Shown here: positions 45,321 to 53,650 of the stretch, one piece after another
Layout: each line of letters begins with the position of its first letter
Position numbering within the stretch: the stretch's first letter is position 1
Assembly: GCA_028532855.1 (NCBI GenBank)
Contig: JAQQAL010000044.1
Coordinates: 78,334-142,333 of the forward strand
Reading direction: 5' to 3'
Source: Candidatus Thalassospirochaeta sargassi
GTDB lineage: Bacteria > Spirochaetota > Spirochaetia > UBA9216
DNA: 64,000 bases
Made by a program: the position numbers and the translations under genes
Notes under the pieces: generated by a model
What the model was told of the DNA's origin: nothing
The model's input: the letters and a program-made list of their open reading frames with translations, nothing else
Databases searched by the model: none

Positions 45321-46559
45321 ATGAAAGAATTACTTGAACGCTTTGTCCGCTATGCGGAGATTACAACCACTTCGGACATTCATAAGGACATCTGTCCGTC
45401 CACAGAATGTCAGTGGGACCTGCTTCGACTGCTTGAGCAGGAATTAGAGGATCTGGGGCTGTCTGATATCAGTCTTAATGAAAATGGTTATCTGATTGCC
45501 CGTCTTGAATCAAATACAACGGAGGATGTTCCGGTAATCGGACTTATGGCACACGTTGATACAGCTGCTGATGTTTCCGGCACCGATGTAAAACCGCAGA
45601 TTCATAAGAATTATGACGGCAGTCCGATTGTCCTGAAGGACGGCACTGTTATTGACCCGGCCGAAGACAGTCATCTGGGTAAATACAGGGGTGAGACTAT
45701 TATCACATCCGATGGAACAACCCTTCTCGGCGCCGACGATAAGGCCGGAGTTGCTGAGATTATGACAGCGATTAAGTATTTTGTTGAAAACCCTGAAGAA
45801 AAACACGGAACAGTAGAGATTATTTTTACCCCCGATGAAGAAACTGGTAAGGGTATGGATCGTTTTCCGCGTGAAAAGCTGAAATCCGTATTCTGCTACA
45901 CCCTTGACGGAGGGGAAGAGGGCGAAATTGATTCCGAATGCTTTAATGCATACGGTGTCGATGTTCACTTTGAGGGGCGTGCAATACACCTCGGTGATGC
46001 TCGCGGTCGTCTTGTTAACGCCGTAACCATGTCCTCTTCATTCATAGGCATGCTTCCACAGGCAGAGAGTCCTGAAGCTACTGACGGTAGATTCGGATAT
46101 TACTGTCCGTTTGAGGTTACAGGCGGTGTGGAAAAGGCTGATCTAATGCTGTTTCTGAGGGATTTTGAGCTTTCTGAGCTTAAAAGACGAATTGAAGCGC
46201 TGAAAACTCTTGGGAAGGCTGTTGAAGCTATGTTTCCTGGTGGAAGGGTCTCCGTATCGGAGAAGAAACAGTACCTTAATATGCGTGAACATATGGATAA
46301 AATACCGGAAGGTATGGAATATCTTCTGAAGGCAGCTGCGGCAGCAGGTGTTGTGACTACCTCGGAAATAATACGCGGTGGAACCGACGGGGCAAGACTT
46401 TCTGAAATGGGTATTCCTACTCCGAATATATTTACAGGCGGACATAATTACCACAGCAAGAAAGAATGGGCCGTACTGAGCACAATGGAAAAATCCTGCA
46501 TGACGGCTATCAACCTTGTGAAGTTATGGGCCGGGCAGGAAGTCCGGACCAGTGTGTGA
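45321..46559 (+). CDS. pepT: Peptidase T (tripeptidase)
   Basis: A 412-residue M20-family zinc peptidase that removes the N-terminal residue of tripeptides in the cytoplasm. Zinc ligands are in MAHVDTAADVSG, GADDKAGVAEIM and DEETGKGMD, the last with the catalytic Glu; a later Asp lies in LDGGEEGEID, and the final His in TGGHNYHSKKEW. The lid domain is present and the length is normal. It fits with the peptide uptake and M24 peptidase genes as part of peptide catabolism. Confidence 0.95.
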   Translation: MKELLERFVRYAEITTTSDIHKDICPSTECQWDLLRLLEQELEDLGLSDISLNENGYLIARLESNTTEDVPVIGLMAHVDTAADVSGTDVKPQIHKNYDGSPIVLKDGTVIDPAEDSHLGKYRGETIITSDGTTLLGADDKAGVAEIMTAIKYFVENPEEKHGTVEIIFTPDEETGKGMDRFPREKLKSVFCYTLDGGEEGEIDSECFNAYGVDVHFEGRAIHLGDARGRLVNAVTMSSSFIGMLPQAESPEATDGRFGYYCPFEVTGGVEKADLMLFLRDFELSELKRRIEALKTLGKAVEAMFPGGRVSVSEKKQYLNMREHMDKIPEGMEYLLKAAAAAGVVTTSEIIRGGTDGARLSEMGIPTPNIFTGGHNYHSKKEWAVLSTMEKSCMTAINLVKLWAGQEVRTSV

Positions 46560-46586
46560 TATATTTTAGACGAAAAGGCGGACAAA

Positions 46587-47756
46587 ATGAAAACGACAAT
46601 TGTTACAGTATTGTTTACGGTTTTAATGTGTTTTGTTTCAGCAGCGGCTTTTGCAGCAGAACCGATTGGTCAGATAGTTTATATAGAGGGAATAGTTGAT
46701 CTTCAAAGAGACGGTGAGATTCTTGAGCTCTGGGATTCAGATATCGGGCTTGAGGTATATAACTATGATCTTATAGAAACCGGATACGACGGTTTCGCAG
46801 AAATTGAAATAACAAGTCATAGAACCCGTGGAACACTGGTTAAGGTTGATAGTGATACTGCATTTTACTTTGATTCAGCAAAAATGAACGGTGCATCAAA
46901 GACAAATATGACCATGATGTCCGGTTCTCTCTCCTTCAAGGTTCAGAAACTCACCGGTAACGAAGAGTTGAATGTAAGAACTGAAAGTGCGGTAATGGGT
47001 GTGCGGGGGACGGAATTCAACATACAGAGAGCCCCTGAGGGGTCGGTTCTTGTAACATGTGTTGAAGGAAAGGTTGCCTGTGAAGACGACAGGAGAATGG
47101 AACGATATGCTATGCCGGGTTCTGTTGTCGAAAAACGCTCCGGAAGTTCACTTTCAAGGGTTGATATTGATGTCGGCGATGAAAACCTCTACGGGGCATA
47201 TTGGATTGGAAAGCGTGAAGAGATCTTCCGCTCCGGAGCCGATACCTTTATTAAGGGCTATTCAGCGCAGTATAATAACTATCTTCCTCGTTTTCTTGAA
47301 GCCTATGATAATCTTCTTGCTGTTAAAAGCCAGCTTGAAACCTACGGTCTTGAAGAAAACCAGGGTGGCGGCGGGTTTTCCTCAAAGATGATAACCGTGA
47401 AAGCTGAGACCTCTGACGAGATGATAATGATGCGGAGTATACTCCCGCTTTTTGAGCATTCCTACTATGCTGTTCAGGTGCTTGAGAGATATCACCAGCA
47501 GGGAATAGGCCGGACAATGATTGATAAAAACTATTCATCAGATGATTTTTTCGAGGAATTTTCCAGAAGAAAGCTTGAAATTAAGAATAAACTTGCTGAT
47601 GTGCGCTACTGCATAAAGCTGTATATGAATATAAGCAGGGCAGCAAACCCTGGCGGTTTAGATGCACCTTCATTCTTCGATGATATGATGATGGGAGCTA
47701 ACCCCCTGGGTGCAGGTTCGATGCCGGAGTCCAGTATGCCTGCAAGTAGATTCTAA
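46587..47756 (+). CDS. Exported FecR-domain protein
   Basis: A 389-residue protein with a signal peptide (cleavage after AAAFA, about residue 23) and a FecR domain at about residues 30-170. The core is VRTESAVMGVRGTEFNIQ followed by CVEGKVAC. The C-terminal 200 residues are helical and Glu/Arg-rich, of unknown role, ending in a Met/Pro-rich tail. In spirochaetes stand-alone FecR proteins are periplasmic and not linked to iron signalling; none of the sigma factor or receptor partners is nearby. AAGGCGG before the ATG is a plausible ribosome site. The stop overlaps the alr stop (CTAA, 47753-47756). Confidence 0.82.
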   Translation: MKTTIVTVLFTVLMCFVSAAAFAAEPIGQIVYIEGIVDLQRDGEILELWDSDIGLEVYNYDLIETGYDGFAEIEITSHRTRGTLVKVDSDTAFYFDSAKMNGASKTNMTMMSGSLSFKVQKLTGNEELNVRTESAVMGVRGTEFNIQRAPEGSVLVTCVEGKVACEDDRRMERYAMPGSVVEKRSGSSLSRVDIDVGDENLYGAYWIGKREEIFRSGADTFIKGYSAQYNNYLPRFLEAYDNLLAVKSQLETYGLEENQGGGGFSSKMITVKAETSDEMIMMRSILPLFEHSYYAVQVLERYHQQGIGRTMIDKNYSSDDFFEEFSRRKLEIKNKLADVRYCIKLYMNISRAANPGGLDAPSFFDDMMMGANPLGAGSMPESSMPASRF

Positions 47757-48880
47757 TCGAATATTCTAGGCACCCGTTTTGAGATGCTGCAAAGCAGTTC
47801 GTATGGAATTGTTTTTGTCACGGCAGTGAGGTCTGCGGCTGTTTCAGCCCCTTCTTCGCTGCCGAACATTATTACCTTGTCATAGAGATTTACTTCAAGT
47901 TCAGTTCCCAGATCAACCATAAGCTGATCCATGCATACCGTTCCTGCAACCGGATATTTCTTCCCGTTTATCAGAATCCCGGCTCTGTTTGTAAGGCTTC
48001 TTGTGTATCCATCTGCGTAGCCGGCCGGGATGGTGCCTATCCAAGTCGCCTTTTCGGTACGGAATCGTCTGCCGTAGGAAATACTGCTTCCTGCCTCAAC
48101 CTTTTTTATGTGCATGAGTTTTGACTCAAAACTCATTACCGGTTTTGGCAATAGCTCAGCCGGCAGCTCCTGAAACAGACCTTCTCTGCCGCCGGGCAGG
48201 TAGCCGTAGGCCAGAATTCCCGGGCGGACCATATCGAAGTAGGATTCAGGGTAATTCAGTATCGCACCTGAGTTTGCGGCGTGAATGATTCCCGGGTTTA
48301 TTCCGGCCCTTCTGATTGAATCAACCGCTGTGTTGAAAATATTTATCTGTTTTTTTGTATATTCAATATCATCAGGTGCGCTGCTGTCGCTTACCGGGAA
48401 GTGGGTGCACAGGCCGGCAAGCTCAATTCCGGGGGTTTTTGTTATAATTGCGGCAAGTTCAAGTGCCTCTCCGGGGTTGCAGCCGATTCTGCCCATGCCG
48501 GTGTCAATTTTCAGATGGACGGCCGCTTTTTTTGTGCCTGATGTCGATGAAAGTCGTTCAATCTCTCCTGTGGTTGAAACTACCGAATCAAGGTTCAGTG
48601 AATAGAGCGTTTCAAGTTCTTCAGGCAGGACCGGGCTTAGTACTATTATCGGAATGGTGATACCGTTTTCACGAAGCTCCTCAGCCTCACTGATGGTTGC
48701 GACGGCAAGATAGTCCGTTCCCGCATTGACCGCGGTTTCGCTTATACCTACCGCTCCGTGTCCATATGCGTCAGCTTTTACGGCAAGACAGAGTTTTACC
48801 CCCTCTCCGGTGAGTTTTTTTATCGCGGAAAGATTATGCCTGAGGTTTGCAGTGTGAATTAATGCCCTTGTTGCTCTCAT
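47753..48880 (-). CDS. alr: Alanine racemase
   Basis: A 375-residue PLP enzyme making D-alanine for peptidoglycan. The PLP Lys is in AVKADAYGHGAVG (about residue 36), the catalytic Tyr in the SISYGRRF block, and VCMDQLMVDLG is the conserved C-terminal motif. The ATG at 48880 gives the usual start MRATRALIHTANLRHNL; a TTG at 48916 is in frame but lies within the -35 box. No Shine-Dalgarno; the predicted promoter -10 ends 7 bases upstream. Convergent with the FecR-domain gene. Confidence 0.95.
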   Translation of the reverse strand: MRATRALIHTANLRHNLSAIKKLTGEGVKLCLAVKADAYGHGAVGISETAVNAGTDYLAVATISEAEELRENGITIPIIVLSPVLPEELETLYSLNLDSVVSTTGEIERLSSTSGTKKAAVHLKIDTGMGRIGCNPGEALELAAIITKTPGIELAGLCTHFPVSDSSAPDDIEYTKKQINIFNTAVDSIRRAGINPGIIHAANSGAILNYPESYFDMVRPGILAYGYLPGGREGLFQELPAELLPKPVMSFESKLMHIKKVEAGSSISYGRRFRTEKATWIGTIPAGYADGYTRSLTNRAGILINGKKYPVAGTVCMDQLMVDLGTELEVNLYDKVIMFGSEEGAETAADLTAVTKTIPYELLCSISKRVPRIFD

Positions 48881-48887
48881 GAAACTG

Positions 48888-48916
48888 AGTTTAACCTGTA
48901 TCGATTTTCTTGACAA
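48888..48916 (-). promoter_or_regulatory. alr promoter, -10 seven bases before the start
   Basis: On the minus strand TTGTCA, a 17-base spacer, TAAACT, then 7 bases to the ATG at 48880. Confidence 0.45.
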
Positions 48917-48972
48917 CGATCTTTATCGTTCTGAATTAAGGCATTTTTAGGGCTGAATTATCTTTATTTAGT

Positions 48973-49001
48973 TTGAAAAGCTGTATAAAAAGAGTTATAC
49001 T
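48973..49001 (+). promoter_or_regulatory. Promoter of the four-gene envelope cluster
   Basis: TTGAAA (48973-48978), a 17-base spacer, TATACT (48996-49001), then 14 bases to the ATG at 49016. The leader would be only about 8 bases and lacks a clear ribosome site. Divergent from the alr promoter. Confidence 0.55.
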
Positions 49002-49015
49002 AAACTAGTAAAAGT

Positions 49016-50938
49016 ATGCGTAAATTGTTGTTTTATACTACTTTAGCTCTCCTCGTTGCCCTGAGCGGCTGTACCGAATTTTCTTCATCCGGAACCGGAG
49101 CGGAAGATCTGGCAGTAGAGCTTGAGACCGTTGCGCGCGGCGATGTTGTGCAGCCGGGCGGAAGTATAGAACTCGAATATTCTTTTCTTGAAACCGGAGA
49201 AATAGTAAATATTCTAAATATTGTGCTTACCGGTCCGGATTCTGAGGTGATTGAGGAAATTCAGATTGAGGAAGAGCCGCTTCCGGGTTGGGCAGAACCC
49301 ATTGAGCTTCCGGAGGACGCTGATGAAGGCCTTTATTCTCTTCGATTTGATTTTTATTCCGATGAAGAACTGTTTTATACTGAAGAGCGTGAATTCTTTG
49401 TCTCAGTACCTATGGGCGGGATACGCAGAATAGAATCATATCCTCCAGTTCTTTATCCGGGCGGTGGTGGGCTGTTTAACGCGGAAATAGACTGCAGCAT
49501 GGATAAATGCTGGCTGCGATGGAGCCTTGATGATGAAGTAATAAGCGCAGGTGCAGCAGCAGACGGATTCGAAAGTATTGAGATAGTAGCCCCCGATGAA
49601 GAGGGTGTGTATGAATTGAAACTTGAGGTCTTTCCATTTCAACCGCAGGATGAAGAGGACTATGATTTCGAATCAGGCATAATCAGAGAAATACCCCTGT
49701 ACGTGAACAGGGAGCAGAAATCAGGAGTAAATGAATTCGAATCAGCAGAGGATTTTCATTCTCTTTTTCATTTCCGGGGAAATCTCATTAATTCGGCTGA
49801 TACCGGACTAACGGGAGTAGAAGAACTTATCCCCTCGGGCAGACCGGTATTGTCAGTGCGCAGCGGCACGTTCGGTTATTACCTCGATTCTTTTTCGGCT
49901 TTTGAAGCGGACAGTTTCATGCTGCCGGTGTCGGACGGTGTATTGCAGAGTTTTTCTCTGATGATGTCGATGATACCATTCGGGCTGGAAAGCAGCGGCG
50001 AGGAATCAGCCGAGCTTTTTTATACTGAGAGCCTTGACGGTACCTCTTTTTTTGCTGGACTGTTTCCTGACGGCAGGATTACGGCGGAGCTTAAAACTGA
50101 AGATGGTGTTTTTGAGTTCACCTCGCCTGAACCCGTAGTCTTTGAAAATATATATACCTCAACAGCGCTTTCGGTACAGATTGAAGAATCCGGGCTGACT
50201 GTAACTCTTTATGTTGATGGAATCCTCCTTGCTGAATCAGTTTATTATTTTGATAATGACACAGCTCTAATGATTAATTCCGGTAATGAAGAACTCTCCG
50301 GTTTTACAAGATTAGGCACCGAAGTGGAGATGTTGCTTGATGAGGCCGGCGTCTATTACAGTCAGAAGTTAGGTGGTGCTGTAATAGACCCTCTTCAGTT
50401 TAGAAGAGCAATGGAGATGGAGTACGGGAAATTTCTTATGTATGCAGAGGGTTTTGATGGAGATATCAGTGAATTGATTGTCAGTTCCGCAGAAACCCGT
50501 ATCGAAAACAGCAGTCTGATAATACCGCCCTTATCAGATGTTGAATTCCCCTTTCTGTATCCCGGGTATGAAGAGCTGGAATTCAGGATTGTAACGGGCG
50601 GTTTAGCAGAGGGAGATGCTGAAGCTGTATTTTTTGTAGACGGTTTTCAAGACGATATTGCAGAAGTTGATTTCGGCTCGATTATTGAATCGAACGGCCT
50701 TGTATCATTCAGTCTTATATTTCTGAAAGATTCCGTTAATCTTGCAGGCAGTGGTGATGAAGCTGTATTTGCCGGAGATTTCAGCGGAGTAGGTTATAGA
50801 ATAAGGAACAACAGCCCTGAAACAGTGATTGAAATAAAAAGTATATTGGTTATAAGAAAGAATATCAGCGTGTCTGATAATTCCGCAGAATCAGATTTTC
50901 CTGTGAAGCAGCAGACACAAGATAATATCAGAAGTTAA
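49016..50938 (+). CDS. Large lipoprotein, probable LamG/concanavalin-like domain
   Basis: A 640-residue acidic lipoprotein (lipobox ALSGC, Cys19). Residues about 30-240 read as two or three beta-sandwich domains of Ig-like type (VQPGGSIELEYSFLETGEI; YPPVLYPGGGGLFNAEI). Residues about 245-460 look like a LamG/concanavalin-type lectin fold (FHFRGNLIN, then FPDGRITAELKTEDG and LYVDGILLAES). The remainder is beta-rich. No named family is certain. First gene of a cluster of four exported proteins, 9 bases before the next. A surface-binding or scaffold role is inference. Confidence 0.7.
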   Translation: MRKLLFYTTLALLVALSGCTEFSSSGTGAEDLAVELETVARGDVVQPGGSIELEYSFLETGEIVNILNIVLTGPDSEVIEEIQIEEEPLPGWAEPIELPEDADEGLYSLRFDFYSDEELFYTEEREFFVSVPMGGIRRIESYPPVLYPGGGGLFNAEIDCSMDKCWLRWSLDDEVISAGAAADGFESIEIVAPDEEGVYELKLEVFPFQPQDEEDYDFESGIIREIPLYVNREQKSGVNEFESAEDFHSLFHFRGNLINSADTGLTGVEELIPSGRPVLSVRSGTFGYYLDSFSAFEADSFMLPVSDGVLQSFSLMMSMIPFGLESSGEESAELFYTESLDGTSFFAGLFPDGRITAELKTEDGVFEFTSPEPVVFENIYTSTALSVQIEESGLTVTLYVDGILLAESVYYFDNDTALMINSGNEELSGFTRLGTEVEMLLDEAGVYYSQKLGGAVIDPLQFRRAMEMEYGKFLMYAEGFDGDISELIVSSAETRIENSSLIIPPLSDVEFPFLYPGYEELEFRIVTGGLAEGDAEAVFFVDGFQDDIAEVDFGSIIESNGLVSFSLIFLKDSVNLAGSGDEAVFAGDFSGVGYRIRNNSPETVIEIKSILVIRKNISVSDNSAESDFPVKQQTQDNIRS

Positions 50939-50947
50939 GGATATTAG

Positions 50948-52264
50948 GTGAAGAAGTATCTCGTTTCAGTTTTATACGTCATAGTAATACTTATAGCTGC
51001 TTCGGCTCAGGAAGTGTCCGGGAAACAGGAGATTGCTGTATTTTCTTTGAGTTATTCCGACTGGTCCACTCCTTCCGGTGCCCTGGGTATTGTTGATCAG
51101 CAGATTATCGAGGTCCTTTCCAATATCGGCCGTTTCAATGTTCGCGGACTTGATCTAAGACTGAAAGCGGAGGATGTTGCCGAGTTTACCTCTATGGTTA
51201 GAGATGTGAATGAAGCAAACCTGGTAATCGATGACAAATACAGGCTTGGGGAGGCTGTTTTCACCGAAGCTGTTTTTGAAGAGCTTGTTGGTTCATTTAT
51301 AATTGTTATACCATCTTTGACGCATTATGATTCGCTGGTGGAAGCCGTCGATTCGGGTGCCCTGTGGCAGGTTGAACTTCAGACCTCCTTTTCATTTGTT
51401 CTTGTTAAGGATTCGTCCACTATTGCCCAGTTTTCAATCAATACCTACGGAAGCGGGGATACTCAAAGGGCCGCCACTCTTGATGCTGCAGCTGCGATAT
51501 CAGGACAGCTGCAGTTTGAGCTGAAAAAGATTGATCAATTCAGATTGAAATCCGGGATAATCGAAGTGCTTCCCCGAGGGAGGGTTATAATAGAGCTTGG
51601 AGAAGAGATGGGGGTTGTTAAAGGCGATGAGTTTTCAATCGTAACCACAGAAACCCTTGAATCCGGCCACGTTATCCAGAATAATTCTGGCCTCCTGGTT
51701 GTTTCGGATGTCAAGCAGGATGTCTCTTTTGGAAAGATTCTATACAATGACGGTGTGCCTGAACCTGGAGCGCAGTTGGCGGAGGTGCCGAGATTAGGAA
51801 CAGAGCTGTCGCTTTACGGTAATCTTCTTTTTGATATCGACTATCTTGATCTCTGTGGCGGTATTGTTGGAGTGAAATCGGTTTTTTCCCGGGGCTTCTA
51901 TGATTTCCGCCCAATTGCCGGCATTGAAATACCTTTTGTGGATGAAGCTACCGACAGCACTTGGCCTGGAATTCCGGTTTCAATCTACGGCGGTGGTGAA
52001 CTATTGTGGTATTTCGGCCGTTTTCAAATAGAACCTTCCCTGGCTCTGGGGGTTACCGGGCTGATACCGGTGGATGAATACGACGTTTTCGACGTTACTC
52101 ATTTCGGAGGTCGTCTTGAGCTGGCTCTTAACTGGATGGCAAGCGATAATTTTAAAATTTTCCTTAATGGAGGATATACATACTGGTGGGCCCCCACCGC
52201 AAGTACAACCGTCAGTTCTTACGGCGGGATTTTTGGCGGCCTTGGTGGTACATTTAAATTATAA
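50948..52264 (+). CDS. Exported CsgG/FlgT-like protein with C-terminal beta-barrel-like domain
   Basis: A 438-residue secreted protein (signal peptide to about residue 20, ASA/QE). An N-terminal CsgG-like part (EIAVFSLSYSDW, GIVDQQIIEVLSNIGRFNV) is followed by a small domain with GRVIIELGEEMGVVKGDEFSIV and a closing LVVSDVKQDVSFGKIL, the pattern seen in FlgT C-terminal and CsgG-associated domains. From about residue 285 alternating hydrophobic strands, rich in Gly, Tyr and Phe and ending GGIFGGLGGTFKL, suggest an outer-membrane beta barrel of about eight strands. GTG start with AAGGA upstream. Combination unusual; see findings. Confidence 0.65.
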   Translation: MKKYLVSVLYVIVILIAASAQEVSGKQEIAVFSLSYSDWSTPSGALGIVDQQIIEVLSNIGRFNVRGLDLRLKAEDVAEFTSMVRDVNEANLVIDDKYRLGEAVFTEAVFEELVGSFIIVIPSLTHYDSLVEAVDSGALWQVELQTSFSFVLVKDSSTIAQFSINTYGSGDTQRAATLDAAAAISGQLQFELKKIDQFRLKSGIIEVLPRGRVIIELGEEMGVVKGDEFSIVTTETLESGHVIQNNSGLLVVSDVKQDVSFGKILYNDGVPEPGAQLAEVPRLGTELSLYGNLLFDIDYLDLCGGIVGVKSVFSRGFYDFRPIAGIEIPFVDEATDSTWPGIPVSIYGGGELLWYFGRFQIEPSLALGVTGLIPVDEYDVFDVTHFGGRLELALNWMASDNFKIFLNGGYTYWWAPTASTTVSSYGGIFGGLGGTFKL

Positions 52265-52277
52265 ACAGGAGTATTTA

Positions 52278-53648
52278 GTGATAACCGGAAAAAAAATGAT
52301 TAGTGCCGTTTCTGCGGCGGCTTTGACAGCCTTGATATTAATTTTCTCTTCCTGTGCAACTATAGAACAGACACCTTCCGGCGGAACTGCAGAAGTTTCT
52401 GGTTCATCCGAACCTCTTTTTTACGCAACAGGAAGCGGAGAAACTTCGATACAGGCAATAAACAACGCGGCCCGGAATGCGGTCAGAGCTGCTGCTGAGG
52501 ATCTTTTAGGCGGCGCAGCGTCGGACGGTCAGCAGACGGAGCTTGAAGACTTTTTTATCTCCGTCAAAGATATTGAACCCTTTATTGTAAGCGGGAGTCA
52601 GGAGACGCTAGAGAGCCGAAGTGAAAACGGGTTTTATTATCATATGGGATTCAGGATTAACCTTGACGTGCTTGCGTTGAGGTTGGCTGATGCGGATATA
52701 CTCGGGGGTCAGATAGACGGACGCGAAGGAATCAGCTATCGGCTTGATGATCAAAAGCGACCGGCTGTAAAGTCGGCGGCTGAGAATAAAACTTCGACAC
52801 CTCAACCTGTCGCGGAACAGACACAGCAGGTACCTGTAGAAGAGCTTATTCCTGAGGTGACTGCTGAAGAACTCAGTATTATAAGGGATTATCTCGATTC
52901 TTTAACATATATGGTTTTTTATAATACCGATACTGAAACCGATGCTTATCTTTCGCGAACTGCGGTTCTTTCGGCTAATCGCTATCTTGAAGAGCAGGGA
53001 GCTGAATATGTCGATCTTTCACAGATAGAAAGAATCAAGGAAGAGCAGCGGATTGTGTATGAGGAAGAAACCGGAGAGGTTGTCAGCATGATTCAATGGA
53101 TAGCCCATAAGTTGAATGCTGATGTTTATATTGAGCTTTCCCTGAATACAAGTAGTCGTGCGGAAGACCGAAAATATTACGGTAGTGCGTCCGTAACGCT
53201 TAACTCCTATAATGCATCCACTGCACAGGGACTGGGATCTTCAACTTATCAGACCATTCCTCCTGCTTTCAGTCGTGTGTCCGAGGAAGATGCGCTTTCG
53301 AATGCTGTGTCATCGGCCGTTTTCAATGCGATGGATGATATTGTAGACAGTGTTGAAAATGAGACTGCGAAGGCTGCATCGGAAGGTTTTAAATACAATC
53401 TGATTTTGATGAATACTGAAGATTCAAAACAGATACGTGATTTTGAGAAAAAACTTGAAAAAAGGACCAGGAATGTTAAAAGGATTTCATATTCTCGTGA
53501 AGAGAGCGTTTTTGAGGTTTATCTTATCGGAGATATATCCGACCTGGAAGATCTTGTCTACGATACGACCGAAACAATACCCGGTTTAGAGGGAATCCTG
53601 CTTGTAATGCAGAGAGGTAATTCGATTATTTTTGATACAGGGATGTAA
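52278..53648 (+). CDS. Lipoprotein with LPP20/CsgG-like features, unknown function
   Basis: A 456-residue lipoprotein (LIFSSC, Cys26). Residues about 45-135 (ATGSGETSIQAINNAARNAV) resemble the LPP20/FlgT N-terminal pattern in which an exported protein repeatedly uses an Ala-rich helix over a sheet. Residues 190-330 carry a CsgG/TolB-N-like alpha/beta segment (YLEEQGAEYVDLSQIERI; LNADVYIELSLN). The end (ISYSREESVFEVYLIGDI) is another small alpha/beta domain. GTG start at 52278 chosen because AGGAG (52267-52271) is well spaced; the open frame extends upstream into the previous gene. Third gene of the cluster. Confidence 0.68.
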   Translation: MITGKKMISAVSAAALTALILIFSSCATIEQTPSGGTAEVSGSSEPLFYATGSGETSIQAINNAARNAVRAAAEDLLGGAASDGQQTELEDFFISVKDIEPFIVSGSQETLESRSENGFYYHMGFRINLDVLALRLADADILGGQIDGREGISYRLDDQKRPAVKSAAENKTSTPQPVAEQTQQVPVEELIPEVTAEELSIIRDYLDSLTYMVFYNTDTETDAYLSRTAVLSANRYLEEQGAEYVDLSQIERIKEEQRIVYEEETGEVVSMIQWIAHKLNADVYIELSLNTSSRAEDRKYYGSASVTLNSYNASTAQGLGSSTYQTIPPAFSRVSEEDALSNAVSSAVFNAMDDIVDSVENETAKAASEGFKYNLILMNTEDSKQIRDFEKKLEKRTRNVKRISYSREESVFEVYLIGDISDLEDLVYDTTETIPGLEGILLVMQRGNSIIFDTGM

Positions 53649-53650
53649 GT

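Noticed and set aside
52074-52277. Upstream extension of the third envelope-cluster gene
   Set aside because: It lies inside the previous gene in another frame; GTG at 52278 has a well-placed AGGAG and gives a proper lipoprotein signal.
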